Assembly: GCA_934271465.1 (NCBI GenBank)
Contig: CAKQRQ010000002.1
Coordinates: 133,575 to 197,574 of the forward strand
DNA: 64,000 nt
From: an uncultured Alphaproteobacteria bacterium
GTDB taxonomy: Bacteria > Pseudomonadota > Alphaproteobacteria > RF32 > CAG-239
Reading direction: 5' to 3'
The notes below the pieces were generated by a model. It ran no database searches, was not told the origin of the DNA, and worked only from the letters and a program-made list of their open reading frames with translations. Of this stretch, positions 32,480 through 41,591 are shown piece after piece. Both the position numbers and the translations under genes were made by a program. Each line of letters starts with the position of its first letter. Positions within the stretch are counted from its first letter, which is position 1.

Positions 32480-33055
32480 TTAATAAGAAATTCCCGCAAA
32501 TCCCATAAACGCCATAGACAACAACGCCGCCGCAATCAACACAATCGGCGTGCCGCGCACGGCCTGCGGAATATCCGCCCGAGCCAGACGCTCTCTGATT
32601 CCGGCAAACAAAATAATCGCCAATGTAAAGCCCATAGCCGAAGCCAACGTATAGCAAATACCGGCAATCAGCGTGTAATTCTTTTGAATTGTCAAAATTG
32701 CAATACCCAAGACCGCGCAGTTTGTCGTAATCAGAGGCAAAAAGATTCCCAAAGACTGATACAGCGCCGGCGACGTCTTTTTGATGACGATTTCAACCAT
32801 CTGAACCAACGCCGCAATCACCAAAATAAACGTGACCGTTGTCATAAAAGTCAGGTGATACGGCTGCAAAAAAGTGTAATAAATCAAAAAAGTAACCGTT
32901 GTCGCCAAAGTCATAACAAACATCACCGCCACGCCCATACCGGCCGCCGTCGAGAGCTTTTTCGACACGCCCAAAAACGGGCAAATTCCCAAAAATTGCG
33001 ATAAAATAATGTTATTAACAAAAATCGCCGTTACAAAAATCATTAAATAACTCAT
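32480..33055 (-). CDS. rnfA: Rnf complex subunit A
   Basis: Integral membrane subunit of the ferredoxin:NAD+ oxidoreductase ion pump. The 191 residues have six membrane segments and the conserved NNIILSQFLGICPFLGVSK near the N-terminus, including the cysteine involved in cluster binding. It is the last gene of the operon and its start overlaps rnfE by four bases (ATGA). Confidence 0.94.
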   Translation of the reverse strand: MSYLMIFVTAIFVNNIILSQFLGICPFLGVSKKLSTAAGMGVAVMFVMTLATTVTFLIYYTFLQPYHLTFMTTVTFILVIAALVQMVEIVIKKTSPALYQSLGIFLPLITTNCAVLGIAILTIQKNYTLIAGICYTLASAMGFTLAIILFAGIRERLARADIPQAVRGTPIVLIAAALLSMAFMGFAGISY

Positions 33056-33654
33056 GACTTTTTAACCTCCCGCAGCTTATTAACAACCGTGATAATACCG
33101 GCAAGCGCCAAAAAAGCCCCCGGCGGCATAATAAACAACAACATCGGATGCGCATCTTCAGCCACAAACGACCAGCCGAACAACGACCCGTTGCCGAGAA
33201 TCTCGCGAACAGAGCCCAAAAGCGTCAACGCCCCCGTAAAGCCGATTCCCATACCGACGGCGTCAAGCAGCGACTGAAAAACCGTATTTTTAGAGGCAAA
33301 AGCCTCCGCCCGCCCCAAAATAATGCAGTTGACCACAATCAACGGGATATAAATTCCCAAAGCCGCATAAAGTGCCGGCACATAAGCCTGCATCAACATC
33401 TCCAAAACCGTCACGATAGCCGCAATAATCACAATAAAACTCGGAATTCGGACAATATCCGGAATAAAATTCTTAACCGCCGAAATCGATACATTCGACA
33501 ACATCAGAGCAAACATTGTCGCCAGTCCCATTCCCAATCCGTTGATAGCAGACGTTGTCACGCCTAATGTCGGGCACATCCCCAACAACATCACAAACGT
33601 CGGGTTTTCGCGGATAATACCGCGGGTCAAATTAGTCAAACTCGTTTTATTCAT
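33052..33654 (-). CDS. rnfE: Rnf complex subunit E
   Basis: Homologue of RnfA with six membrane segments; the pair forms the core of the pump. The conserved NPTFVMLLGMCPTLGVT carries the matching cysteine. The start ATG 33654 has GGGGA six bases upstream and gives 200 residues; a longer frame of 16 extra codons is unlikely. It overlaps rnfG by eight bases. Confidence 0.94.
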   Translation of the reverse strand: MNKTSLTNLTRGIIRENPTFVMLLGMCPTLGVTTSAINGLGMGLATMFALMLSNVSISAVKNFIPDIVRIPSFIVIIAAIVTVLEMLMQAYVPALYAALGIYIPLIVVNCIILGRAEAFASKNTVFQSLLDAVGMGIGFTGALTLLGSVREILGNGSLFGWSFVAEDAHPMLLFIMPPGAFLALAGIITVVNKLREVKKS

Positions 33655-34243
33655 GGCTGTTCCCCGAACTGAAATTATCAAAAGCGTCAAATGCCCGCGC
33701 AATGGCTTTCAAAACCGCGCGCGAACTGATTGTCGCCGCCGTCACGGCATCAATATCCCCGCCGTCCTGCCGAACTTTCAAAACCTGCTTATGCGGTCTG
33801 AATCCGCTAAACTGCTCCTTAAATTTGGGCTCATCGACCTTAGACCCCAGCCCCGGTGTTTCGTGCGCCGAAATAACCTTAAAACTGCGAATGGATCCGT
33901 CGACATTAAATCCGGTCATCAATTCAATCCGCCCGCCGAATCCGGTGTTGGTGTAACTCTTGATGGCAACCGAGCTCAAACGTCCGTCCTTGCGCGCCGG
34001 ATACATCACAAGCTTGTGCTTTTTGTTTTTGGTCATCACAATCATTTTCTCGGCAAACGGGTTATTGTCAAACGCGCCGGCAACCTCGGCAATGGCGTCC
34101 AATTCCTGCGAATCTTTGGCTTTTTTAATCGGCTCCAGCGTCATCTGATGCACATACCCCAGAACAAAAGCCGTCGCAACGGCAATGACCGTCAACACGA
34201 CAACCGGCTTTAATAATTCTTTCAGCTGATTCTTGGTCATCAT
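33647..34243 (-). CDS. rnfG: Rnf complex subunit G
   Basis: Periplasmic FMN-carrying subunit with one N-terminal membrane anchor (about 13-34). The FMN is attached through a phosphoester to the last Thr of the DAVTAATISS motif by ApbE, encoded at the head of this operon. Length 198. GGGGAG precedes two adjacent ATGs. Overlaps rnfD by four bases. Confidence 0.93.
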   Translation of the reverse strand: MMTKNQLKELLKPVVVLTVIAVATAFVLGYVHQMTLEPIKKAKDSQELDAIAEVAGAFDNNPFAEKMIVMTKNKKHKLVMYPARKDGRLSSVAIKSYTNTGFGGRIELMTGFNVDGSIRSFKVISAHETPGLGSKVDEPKFKEQFSGFRPHKQVLKVRQDGGDIDAVTAATISSRAVLKAIARAFDAFDNFSSGNSHE

Positions 34244-35229
34244 TTTTTCTCCCCGTAATAACGTTGAACGGCGAATTTATCAATCAGCGGAACAAACGCA
34301 TTCATAATCAAAATAGCAAAAGACACACCCTCGGGATAAGCACTGAACGCCCTGATAACGACTGTCAAGACACCGCAGCAAATTGCAAAAATCGTCTGTC
34401 CTTTAATTGTCATCGGCGATGTTGTGTAATCCGTTGCCATAAAAATGGCGCCAAGCATCAACCCGCCCGAAAGCAAATGCGCCCACGGCAAAAATTTGAG
34501 ATTTCCCGTTATCGCATACAAAACAGAAGTCAGCAGAAGAACCGTCAGTAAATAATAAACAGGAATATGCCAGGTAATCACACGGCGCCACAAAAGGTAA
34601 AGTCCGCCGAGAATCAACGCCAAAGCCGAAATCTCGCCGATACAGCCGCCTGTGTTGCCTACAAACATATCCCACAAATCAGGCAAATCCTCATAAGAAT
34701 ACATTTTTGCCGCTTCAGAAGCCGATGTATTCATACTTTTGAGCATCCGAAGTGTTGTCGCGCCAGTTTCGGAATCTGGCGAAACAAACTCCAAAAAATG
34801 AGGTCTTGGCCAGTGCGTCATCTGAACAGGAAACGAAATAAACAAAAACACCCTGCCGATAAGCGCCGGATTAAAGATGTTTTGTCCCAATCCGCCAAAA
34901 CAAATCTTGGCCACGATAATAGCCATAAACGCCCCGATAAGAATCATCCAGCACGGCATACTCGACGGCAGATTATACGCCAGCAACAGCCCCGTAATCA
35001 CAGCCGAGAAATTTCCGGTTGTGGACGGAACCTTGAGCCAATAACGGCAGGCCAGCCACTCAAACATCACGCACGCCGCCACCGATGTCAAAATAACCCT
35101 CAGCGCATCGACCCCAAAGAACAAAACAGCCGCAACGGCCGCCGGCATCAGCGCAATCACAACGTCAAACATCAAAGCCCTCGTATCGCGAGGCCCCTGC
35201 ATATGCGGATTAGTCGATATCTTTAACAT
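34240..35229 (-). CDS. rnfD: Rnf complex subunit D
   Basis: Integral membrane subunit with about nine helices, related to NqrB, carrying a covalent FMN. The probable attachment Thr lies in ETGATTLRML. Conserved MQGPRDTRALMFDVV follows the N-terminus. Length 329 is typical. Three bases separate it from rnfC. Confidence 0.94.
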   Translation of the reverse strand: MLKISTNPHMQGPRDTRALMFDVVIALMPAAVAAVLFFGVDALRVILTSVAACVMFEWLACRYWLKVPSTTGNFSAVITGLLLAYNLPSSMPCWMILIGAFMAIIVAKICFGGLGQNIFNPALIGRVFLFISFPVQMTHWPRPHFLEFVSPDSETGATTLRMLKSMNTSASEAAKMYSYEDLPDLWDMFVGNTGGCIGEISALALILGGLYLLWRRVITWHIPVYYLLTVLLLTSVLYAITGNLKFLPWAHLLSGGLMLGAIFMATDYTTSPMTIKGQTIFAICCGVLTVVIRAFSAYPEGVSFAILIMNAFVPLIDKFAVQRYYGEKK

Positions 35230-35232
35230 AGT

Positions 35233-36555
35233 TCACTTCTTTCTGATTTCTTGTTTGGCAATTTTGCAATAATCCAACAGCGGAATATTTGCCGGACACG
35301 TATAAGCGCAGCACCCGCACTCAATGCAGTCGCCCGCATGAAGTTTGCGCAAGGTCTCCACCGTATCATGAAACAAAACGGATTCTTTAATGGCAAAAGG
35401 CCGCAACCCCGCCGGACAAACCTGCGCGCATTTGCCGCAGCGCAGACAAGCGCTTGGCTCATGTTTGGAAAATTCGCCGTCCTTAAACAGCAACACACCC
35501 GATGTCAGCTTTGTCGCGGGCGCGTCCGTATTCACAATGGCCGTGCCCATCATCGGCCCGCCCAAAATAATTTTGTGCACCTCATCGCTCAATCCGCCTG
35601 TTTTTTCAATCAAATAAGAGACCGGCGTACCGACCCTGACCAGATAATTCCCCGGATGACGGCAGCCGTCGCCCGAAACGGTAATCACGCGCTCAAACAA
35701 AGGCTTATTTTTCAAAACCGCCTCATAAACGGCAAAAACCGTGCCGACATTCTGCACAATGCAGCCCAAATCTATCGGGAGTTTTCCTGACGGAAGCTCC
35801 TTTCCGGTAATGGCGCGGATAAGCTGCTTTTCGCCGCCCTGCGGATATTTGGTTTTGCAGACTTTAACATTGACCCCGACATAAAGCTTGCTCAGATTGG
35901 TCAGTGCCTCAATGGCCTTAGGCTTGTTTTCGTCAATGGCTATCACAGCATTTTGAATCCCCAATGCCTTATTAATGACGCGCGCCCCCATAATAATCTG
36001 CTCGGCTCTTTCAAACATCAACCGATCATCAGCCGTCAAAAAAGGCTCGCATTCAATGCCGTTGACAATCAAAATCTCGGCTTTTTTTCCCTCGGGAATA
36101 GAAGTCTTAATCGGAGTCGGATACCCTGCGCCGCCCATGCCGACAATGCCGCCTTCTCTGATTTTGGCAATAATTTCTTCAGCCGACAACGCAATGTCTT
36201 TGACCACATCCGGCGAGCGGTCGATGGAGGGTTCCCACTCATCGCCCTCAACCTTAATCGTTATCATTTTTTCTTCATAGCCGATGGCGCTTTTGACATC
36301 TTCAATCTTCAAAACCTCGCCCGAAACAGACGAATGGACATCGGCCGACACAATCCCGTCGGCATCGGCAATCAGCATCCCGACTTTGACTTTGTCGCCT
36401 TTTTCGACCAATATTTTGGCCGGCGCCCCGATATGCTGCTTGACCGGAATATTGACAATCTCGGGCAAACCGGCATCAACAATCGGACAATCCGTCGTGA
36501 TTTTGTGCTTATCGGGATGAATTCCTCCCATCGGAAAAGTATATGTTTTACTCAC
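35233..36555 (-). CDS. rnfC: Rnf complex subunit C
   Basis: Peripheral subunit that binds NAD(H), FMN and two [4Fe-4S] clusters. It has GGIHPDKHK at the N-terminus, the nucleotide region GMGGAGYPTPIK, and ferredoxin motifs CLRCGKCAQVCP and CIECGCCAYTCP at the end. The start is GTG 36555 with AAGGAGG six bases before; it overlaps the rnfB stop by eight bases. The 440 residues lack the long alanine/lysine-rich tail of gammaproteobacterial RnfC. Confidence 0.94.
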   Translation of the reverse strand: MSKTYTFPMGGIHPDKHKITTDCPIVDAGLPEIVNIPVKQHIGAPAKILVEKGDKVKVGMLIADADGIVSADVHSSVSGEVLKIEDVKSAIGYEEKMITIKVEGDEWEPSIDRSPDVVKDIALSAEEIIAKIREGGIVGMGGAGYPTPIKTSIPEGKKAEILIVNGIECEPFLTADDRLMFERAEQIIMGARVINKALGIQNAVIAIDENKPKAIEALTNLSKLYVGVNVKVCKTKYPQGGEKQLIRAITGKELPSGKLPIDLGCIVQNVGTVFAVYEAVLKNKPLFERVITVSGDGCRHPGNYLVRVGTPVSYLIEKTGGLSDEVHKIILGGPMMGTAIVNTDAPATKLTSGVLLFKDGEFSKHEPSACLRCGKCAQVCPAGLRPFAIKESVLFHDTVETLRKLHAGDCIECGCCAYTCPANIPLLDYCKIAKQEIRKK

Positions 36556-37378
36556 GCTGCCCCTCCTTATACACAATAGCGCCCGTCGGGCAATTCTGCT
36601 TCAAATCGGCGCCGAACGCATCGGCATCAACCTCTTGCGGAATATAAGACAAATTATTTTCAATTTTAATCAAGTCGCAAACCTTGGCGCAGCGCATACA
36701 GCCGATGCAGGCCGTCTTGCAGTTTTTGCGAGCGACAGCGCCTTTCTGCTTATTGCGGCAGGCCACATAAACCATTCCGCCTTTCGGGCTCTGCGCTCTG
36801 ATTTCAAACAAGCCTCTCGGGCAAACCTTCACGCAGGCCCCGCACGAAACGCATTTGGACGCGTCAATGGCGGGCATTCCCGTTGCCTCATCAAAAGACA
36901 AAGCCCCGAACTTGCAAGCGCTCACGCAATCCCCCAGCCGTAGACATCCGTCCGGACAACCGCTCTGTCCTGAAGAAATTCTGTTGGCAATCCGGCACGA
37001 ACTGACCGCGTCATAAGCCACTTTCGCCGGCGCGTTTTCACAAGTCCCCTGACAACGCAAAACCGCAACGGTCGGCACTTTTTCACCTGTTTCAAACCCT
37101 TTAATCTCGGCCACTTTTTTCATAACAGCCACGCCGCCGACAGGACAATATAAATTGGCAAACGTGTCTTTGTCGGCCTTAGCGCAAGCCGATGCAAAAT
37201 CCGCACAGCCGGCCTTACCGCAGCCGCCGCAATTGGCCTGCGGCAAAACAGCCACAATCCGAGACGCCGTCTCATCGGCCTCAACCATAAATTTTTGAGA
37301 CACCAAATACAACACAAAGGCCGCCGCAAAAGCAATGCCGCCTAAAACAAAAATATTAAGAAATATCAAAGAACTCAT
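36548..37378 (-). CDS. rnfB: Rnf complex subunit B
   Basis: Ferredoxin-accepting subunit. An N-terminal membrane anchor (about 8-27) is followed by the [4Fe-4S] domain CGGCGKAGCADF with a distal Cys, then a cysteine-rich region (CPDGCLRLGDCVSACKFGA) and further ferredoxin-like motifs CVSCGACVKVCPRGL and CIGCMRCAKVC. With 276 residues and several clusters it resembles the longer RnfB of Bacteroidetes and clostridia more than the roughly 190-residue form of gammaproteobacteria. Confidence 0.93.
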   Translation of the reverse strand: MSSLIFLNIFVLGGIAFAAAFVLYLVSQKFMVEADETASRIVAVLPQANCGGCGKAGCADFASACAKADKDTFANLYCPVGGVAVMKKVAEIKGFETGEKVPTVAVLRCQGTCENAPAKVAYDAVSSCRIANRISSGQSGCPDGCLRLGDCVSACKFGALSFDEATGMPAIDASKCVSCGACVKVCPRGLFEIRAQSPKGGMVYVACRNKQKGAVARKNCKTACIGCMRCAKVCDLIKIENNLSYIPQEVDADAFGADLKQNCPTGAIVYKEGQRE

Positions 37379-37387
37379 GCGCTGTCC

Positions 37388-37810
37388 TTATAAAGAATTT
37401 TTCTTTGAGATTTTAAACTGAAAATCTTTTTGAAACCTGTTTTTCAGCAAGAATATAACAAAATAATAAGGAATCAAGACAATAATGCCAGATATACCGC
37501 TGTAAAAATCACTACCGCCGCATATCGAAACCAGCGCAACCGCCGCCAAGAACAAAATAAGCGGCAGCAAATACATATAAAAGACCGCCCGAAGCCCCTG
37601 CGCCGCCGTCACAGAAAGCTCAACGACCTCGCCGACAGCATAAGACGCCGCCTCAGGGGTTTGAATGGTAAATATTTTCTCTTTGGTCTCTCCGGTCGAA
37701 CAATACCCCCGAACGGCGCACCCGCTGCACGCCGCGCAGCTGTCAATCTTGACCCGAACAGCCTTTTCAAAAACCGCCGTCACAACGGCCGGATGTGTAA
37801 TTATTTCCAT
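37388..37810 (-). CDS. rseC: RseC/MucC family protein
   Basis: A 140-residue inner-membrane protein of the family linked to Rnf/Rsx function (SoxR reduction in E. coli). The N-terminal cytoplasmic region has the cysteine cluster CAACSGCAVRGYC; two membrane helices lie near 77-95 and 103-122. ATG 37810 with GGAGA nine bases upstream was chosen; it starts one base after the apbE stop. Its place at the head of rnfBCDGEA is typical of Bacteroidetes. Confidence 0.88.
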   Translation of the reverse strand: MEIITHPAVVTAVFEKAVRVKIDSCAACSGCAVRGYCSTGETKEKIFTIQTPEAASYAVGEVVELSVTAAQGLRAVFYMYLLPLILFLAAVALVSICGGSDFYSGISGIIVLIPYYFVIFLLKNRFQKDFQFKISKKNSL

Positions 37811-37811
37811 C

Positions 37812-38813
37812 TTACGGTTCTCCGAACAAATCCTCCGCCGCTTTTGAAAAATGCATCTCAAAAGCCGTGTCGATTAAAATAACAGGCAGCTGATATTTAT
37901 CGGCAAAAGCAAGCCCGTCCGCCACGCCGAACACCATCAAAGACGTCGCGTAAGCATCAGCATACATGCAAGACGGGTGAAACACCGTCGCCGACAAAAC
38001 ATCTGTCTGAACAGGTCGTCCGGTCTTGGAAGAAATCGTATGAGCATAAGCCTTGCCGTCCTGTTCATAAAAATTGCGGTAATTTCCGGAAGTGGCCGCA
38101 GCCAAATTTTCCATAGACAGCACCAGCATATTTTCCGCCGAGCCTTTCATCGGACGATTGACGCCGATTGACCAAAAATCTCCGTTTTCGGCGCGCGTGC
38201 CTTTGGCTTTAACCTCACCGCCAATTTCAACCACATAATTCTGATAGCCTTCCTTATCCAAAAGCGCCGCAACCTTGTCCACACCGTATCCTTTGGCAAT
38301 GGCCGATAAATTTAAAGCCGTTTTTGCGTTTTTCTTAGTTAAAATATCCTTTTTGAGCGTCAGTTTATCAACGCTGACCGAGCGCAAAGCCTGTTTTATC
38401 TCTTTATCAGTCGGTGTGCGGCGGTTTTTATCCGTGCCAAATCCCCAAAGCTCAATCAGCGGCGCCAATGTCGGGTCAAACCGGCCGTCCGTCTGTTGCC
38501 AAACCTGTCGCATGGCGGAAAGCACAATCTGCATATCCGGCGTCAGTTTAATCTGTTTTCCGGCGGGCAAACGGTTGATTTTTGACACATCGCTCTCCGG
38601 CTCAAACACAGACATTTGCTTGTTTACATCTTCAAGTTCTGCTTTAATTTTATTTTGTAATTCTTTGTCTTTTTTATCTGTTCTGATTTTTACTTTATAA
38701 AATGTGCCGAAAATTTCCCCCGAGATAATCCGATAATGAGGCGCGTTTTGCCACACAAAAAATCCAATTGCCACAAGGCAGACCAATATTGAAATATATC
38801 GCAAACGACGCAT
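37812..38813 (-). CDS. apbE: FAD:protein FMN transferase
   Basis: Attaches FMN from FAD to Thr residues of RnfG and RnfD in the periplasm. The protein (333 residues) has an N-terminal membrane anchor or signal (about 5-22) without clear lipobox, then the ApbE fold with GTFYKVKI, LNLSAIAKGYGVDKVA and HTISSKTGRPV. ATG 38813 was chosen, since the upstream extension would read through the promoter region. First gene of the rnf operon. Confidence 0.93.
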   Translation of the reverse strand: MRRLRYISILVCLVAIGFFVWQNAPHYRIISGEIFGTFYKVKIRTDKKDKELQNKIKAELEDVNKQMSVFEPESDVSKINRLPAGKQIKLTPDMQIVLSAMRQVWQQTDGRFDPTLAPLIELWGFGTDKNRRTPTDKEIKQALRSVSVDKLTLKKDILTKKNAKTALNLSAIAKGYGVDKVAALLDKEGYQNYVVEIGGEVKAKGTRAENGDFWSIGVNRPMKGSAENMLVLSMENLAAATSGNYRNFYEQDGKAYAHTISSKTGRPVQTDVLSATVFHPSCMYADAYATSLMVFGVADGLAFADKYQLPVILIDTAFEMHFSKAAEDLFGEP

Positions 38814-38828
38814 ATTTATACCTGTATA

Positions 38829-38857
38829 ATTATGAAGTTGTTTTTTACAAAAGACAA
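38829..38857 (-). promoter_or_regulatory. promoter of the apbE-rnf operon
   Basis: On the minus strand TTGTCT and CATAAT with 17-base spacing, overlapping the divergent plus-strand promoter. Confidence 0.45.
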
Positions 38858-38872
38858 AAAATGTTTTATAGT
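38844..38872 (+). promoter_or_regulatory. promoter of the 38922 gene
   Basis: TTTACA and TATAGT with 17-base spacing, about 50 bases before the ATG. It shares bases with the rnf promoter, so the two may compete. Confidence 0.55.
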
Positions 38873-38921
38873 TAACCCGATATAAAGTCAACAACCTAAA
38901 TTCTCAAGCGGGAAAAACACC

Positions 38922-39611
38922 ATGTTGGAACATCTTATTTCAAAATTCAAAAAACTGCAGTCGGAATGGCAAGACTCCGATTTTTGCAAAAACTACCAAT
39001 GCGTCCGCCAAAATTGGCAAAAAAGAGTCAATGTCTGGGGCAAGGAGCTTTCCAAAAACGGCATAAACGCCAATATGATAAGCATTTTCGGCTTTGTCAT
39101 TGGTATGATGGCCATCAATTTTTTGGCCATGAATATGTATTTTGAAGCCCTGATGTGCATTCTGATCAATCGTTTTTGCGATGTGATGGACGGCGCCGTC
39201 GCGCGGATTGAAGGCGTCACACCGTTTGGTGTCTTTTTAGATGCCTGTCTTGATTTTGTCTTTTACGCAGGCGTCATTTTCGGATTCGCTCTGGCCGAAC
39301 CTGATGAAAACGCCGTTGCGGCATGTTTTCTGCTGTTCGGGTTCACGGCGTCGGCCTGTGCTATGCTGGCCTATGGAGTCGTTTCTTATCAGAACTCAAA
39401 AAAAGCCAAAGAGCTTGACGCGTCACCCTTTTATCTGGGCGGGTTGGCGCAAGGATTTGAAACTCTGGCCGCTTTTGTGCTGTTGTGCATGATGCCCTTT
39501 GCCTTTTTGCCGATAGCTATTGCATTAGGCTGTTGGTGCCTGCTCAAAGCCATGGTCATTGTCTCAAGCGCCTATTACAAACTGGTTATTCTCGGGAAAA
39601 GTTCAAAATAA
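38922..39611 (+). CDS. CDP-alcohol phosphatidyltransferase family protein
   Basis: Inner-membrane enzyme that joins a CDP-activated lipid or alcohol to an acceptor alcohol. The metal-binding motif D-x2-D-G-x2-A-R-x7-G-x3-D-x3-D is intact (CDVMDGAVARIEG, then GVFLDACLD). About six hydrophobic segments follow a 45-residue charged N-terminal extension. The substrate cannot be told. GGGA lies before the ATG. The stop overlaps the start of the next gene (TAATG). Confidence 0.87.
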   Translation: MLEHLISKFKKLQSEWQDSDFCKNYQCVRQNWQKRVNVWGKELSKNGINANMISIFGFVIGMMAINFLAMNMYFEALMCILINRFCDVMDGAVARIEGVTPFGVFLDACLDFVFYAGVIFGFALAEPDENAVAACFLLFGFTASACAMLAYGVVSYQNSKKAKELDASPFYLGGLAQGFETLAAFVLLCMMPFAFLPIAIALGCWCLLKAMVIVSSAYYKLVILGKSSK

Positions 39612-41137
39612 TGAAATTTTGCAAAATCCTTTTCAGCGTCTTTTTGCTTTGGACGGCGACCGTTTTTGCGGCTCAGCCGCATGTGTCCGTCACGCCCCAC
39701 ACGCGTTATGACGACCAATCAGAGCTGTTTGAGGTTTTGCTGGAGTTTGACATTGCAAACGGCTGGCATATTTTTGCCCCTTATGAACAGGCTTTGGGCT
39801 CGCCTTTAAAAATTGAGCCGAAGCTTCCCGAAACGGCTCAAATAACCGAGCAAAGTTTCAGCCGCCCCAAGCGCTTTGATTTGGACGATTTTTCTTATGA
39901 CGGATACGAAAACAAAGCCTTTTACAAAATCAGCCTCCGAAACGCCGACAAAAATCCCGTCAAGTTCCGCCTGAGCTGGCAGGTCTGCGCCGATGAATGC
40001 GCCCAAGAAAAGACGGAACTTATGCTGTTGCCAAAGACAACGCCTGATTTTGAAACAAAGCTCAATAACAGCGCTGCCTTTTTTTCAAACGCCGAAGATG
40101 AGCAAAAAGGTTTAAATTTCATAGCCGTTTTGGCGATGGCTTTTCTGGGCGGCATCATCTTGAACCTGATGCCGTGCATTTTCCCGATTCTGAGTATCAA
40201 AATCTTTTCTCTGACGCACATGCGCCAAAAAACCCGCCGCACGGAAGCCGTTTTTTACTCGCTGGGCGTTATTGTCTCCATGTTGGCTGTTGCGGGAGGT
40301 TTGGCGGTTATCCGCCTGTTTGACCCGACGGCCTCTTGGGGATTTCAGCTCCAGTCGCCGTTTTTCATCGGCGGCATGCTGGCCCTGTTTATCATCTTGA
40401 GCCTGCTGATGCTGGATATCTTGAACCTGAATAACTCATGGCTGGGGCGTTTTGCATTCCTAAAGCTCAAAAACCGCCGGTCAAATGCGTTTATGACGGG
40501 GCTTTTGGCCGTTTTGATTGCAAGCCCCTGCAGCGCGCCGTTTATGGGTGCGGCCATCGGCTATGCGCTGATGATGCCTTTATACGTCTACTTTCCGGTC
40601 TTTTTTGTCTTAGGCGCGGGCTATGCCCTGCCCTTTGCGCTGCTGACGCTTTATCCGAAAATTATCGGGCGTTTTCTGCCCCGCCCCGGAAAATGGATGC
40701 ATACCTTAAAAAAAATCTTGTCTTTACCGCTGGTGTTGACCTGCCTGTGGCTGGGGTGGATATTGTTGTCGCAGCTTGGCGTGATAACCTCCGGCAAAAA
40801 TCTCAAATGGCACCCCTACACCCCCGAAAAAGTCTCCGAAGCTCTGGCCGTCCGCCAGCCTGTCTTTATTGATTTCACGGCAAAATGGTGTCTGACATGC
40901 CTGATGAACAAACAAACGGCTCTTCAGTCGACAAAATTGGCACATCTTGTCAAAGAACACAATATTTTGTTGTTGCGCGGAGACATGACATCTTATGACG
41001 CCGTAACCGCCACCGGCCTCAAACAATACGGCCGCTCAAGCGTTCCGTTGTATATCTATTATGACGGCAAATCAGACGATTATCTGATTTTGCCCCAAAT
41101 CCTCACAACCGGCATTTTGGAAGAATATTTACAGTAA
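39611..41137 (+). CDS. DsbD/ScsB-like thiol:disulfide reductase
   Basis: Passes electrons from cytoplasmic thioredoxin across the inner membrane to periplasmic thiol partners. A signal peptide (residues 1-20) leads a DsbC/DsbD-alpha-like domain with C-ADE-C near 135, then an eight-helix membrane domain with the two redox Cys in LNLMPCIFPIL and ASPCSAPFMGA, and a C-terminal thioredoxin-like domain with AKWCLTC. Length 508 fits. The start (ATG 39611) overlaps the previous stop by one base. A terminator follows directly. Confidence 0.9.
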   Translation: MKFCKILFSVFLLWTATVFAAQPHVSVTPHTRYDDQSELFEVLLEFDIANGWHIFAPYEQALGSPLKIEPKLPETAQITEQSFSRPKRFDLDDFSYDGYENKAFYKISLRNADKNPVKFRLSWQVCADECAQEKTELMLLPKTTPDFETKLNNSAAFFSNAEDEQKGLNFIAVLAMAFLGGIILNLMPCIFPILSIKIFSLTHMRQKTRRTEAVFYSLGVIVSMLAVAGGLAVIRLFDPTASWGFQLQSPFFIGGMLALFIILSLLMLDILNLNNSWLGRFAFLKLKNRRSNAFMTGLLAVLIASPCSAPFMGAAIGYALMMPLYVYFPVFFVLGAGYALPFALLTLYPKIIGRFLPRPGKWMHTLKKILSLPLVLTCLWLGWILLSQLGVITSGKNLKWHPYTPEKVSEALAVRQPVFIDFTAKWCLTCLMNKQTALQSTKLAHLVKEHNILLLRGDMTSYDAVTATGLKQYGRSSVPLYIYYDGKSDDYLILPQILTTGILEEYLQ

Positions 41138-41167
41138 AAAAAGACACCGCTAGGGTGTCTTTTTTTA
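41136..41167 (+). terminator. terminator of the dsbD-like gene (repeat copy)
   Basis: AGACACC-gctag-GGTGTCT followed by T7. An identical hairpin stands at 41251-41269, so this terminator is a copy of the tRNA-Pro terminator. Confidence 0.85.
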
Positions 41168-41190
41168 TTGGTCGGGACTATAGCTCTCTT

Positions 41191-41244
41191 TTTCCGTCAT
41201 ATTCGGGCTTGACCCGAATATCCAGGTCGAAATAATAAGCTTCT
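41191..41244. repeat. palindromic dispersed repeat, copy 1
   Basis: Contains TATTCGGG-cttga-CCCGAATA, an 8-bp perfect stem. A second, nearly identical 54-base copy is at 41372-41425 and a shortened one at 41609-41638. Similar CGGGCTTGACCCG palindromes are familiar from many alphaproteobacterial genomes. Confidence 0.8.
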
Positions 41245-41269
41245 AAAAAAAGACACCGCTAGGGTGTCT
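41245..41269 (-). terminator. terminator of tRNA-Pro
   Basis: AGACACC pairs with GGTGTCT; on the minus strand it is followed by seven T. Confidence 0.8.
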
Positions 41270-41277
41270 TTTTTTAT

Positions 41278-41354
41278 TGGTCGGGACTATAGGATTCGAA
41301 CCTACGACATCTTGCTCCCAAAGCAAGCGCTCTACCAGGCTGAGCTAAGTCCCG
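41278..41354 (-). tRNA. tRNA-Pro (anticodon UGG)
   Basis: A 77-base cloverleaf with encoded CCA. Acceptor CGGGACT pairs with AGTCCCG; anticodon stem CTTGC/GCAAG encloses TTTGGGA with anticodon TGG; T loop TTCGAAT. No promoter lies directly upstream because a palindromic repeat intervenes; the nearest good promoter is at 41655-41683, beyond a broken tRNA copy. Confidence 0.96.
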
Positions 41355-41371
41355 AAACAAATTTCGTTTCT

Positions 41372-41425
41372 TTTCCGTCATATTCGGGCTTGACCCGAAT
41401 ATCCAGGTTAAAATAATAAGCTTCT
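41372..41425. repeat. palindromic dispersed repeat, copy 2
   Basis: Same unit as at 41191-41244 with a few substitutions (ggttaaa for ggtcgaa), placed directly upstream of tRNA-Pro on the minus strand. Confidence 0.8.
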
Positions 41426-41534
41426 TTATTTGACCTAGACCTCCGGATCAAGTCCGAAAGTGACCATTTTATTATTTCCCCGTGTCTATTCCTCGGCTAA
41501 CGCCTCGGACACTCGGTTGTTTTATTGCCTCCAG

Positions 41535-41591
41535 CCCAAAGCAAGCGCTCTACTCGCAGCCGGCGTTCCGGTCAGGCTGAGCTAAGTCCCG
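41535..41591 (-). pseudogene. broken 5' half of tRNA-Pro
   Basis: Matches the tRNA-Pro 5' half (from acceptor CGGGACT through the D arm to the anticodon loop) but about 19 bases rich in GCCGG are inserted in the D loop, and the T arm and 3' end are missing. The flanking GAAA-(n)-AAATTTCGTTTCTTTTCCGTCA is also copied from the intact locus. Confidence 0.8.
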
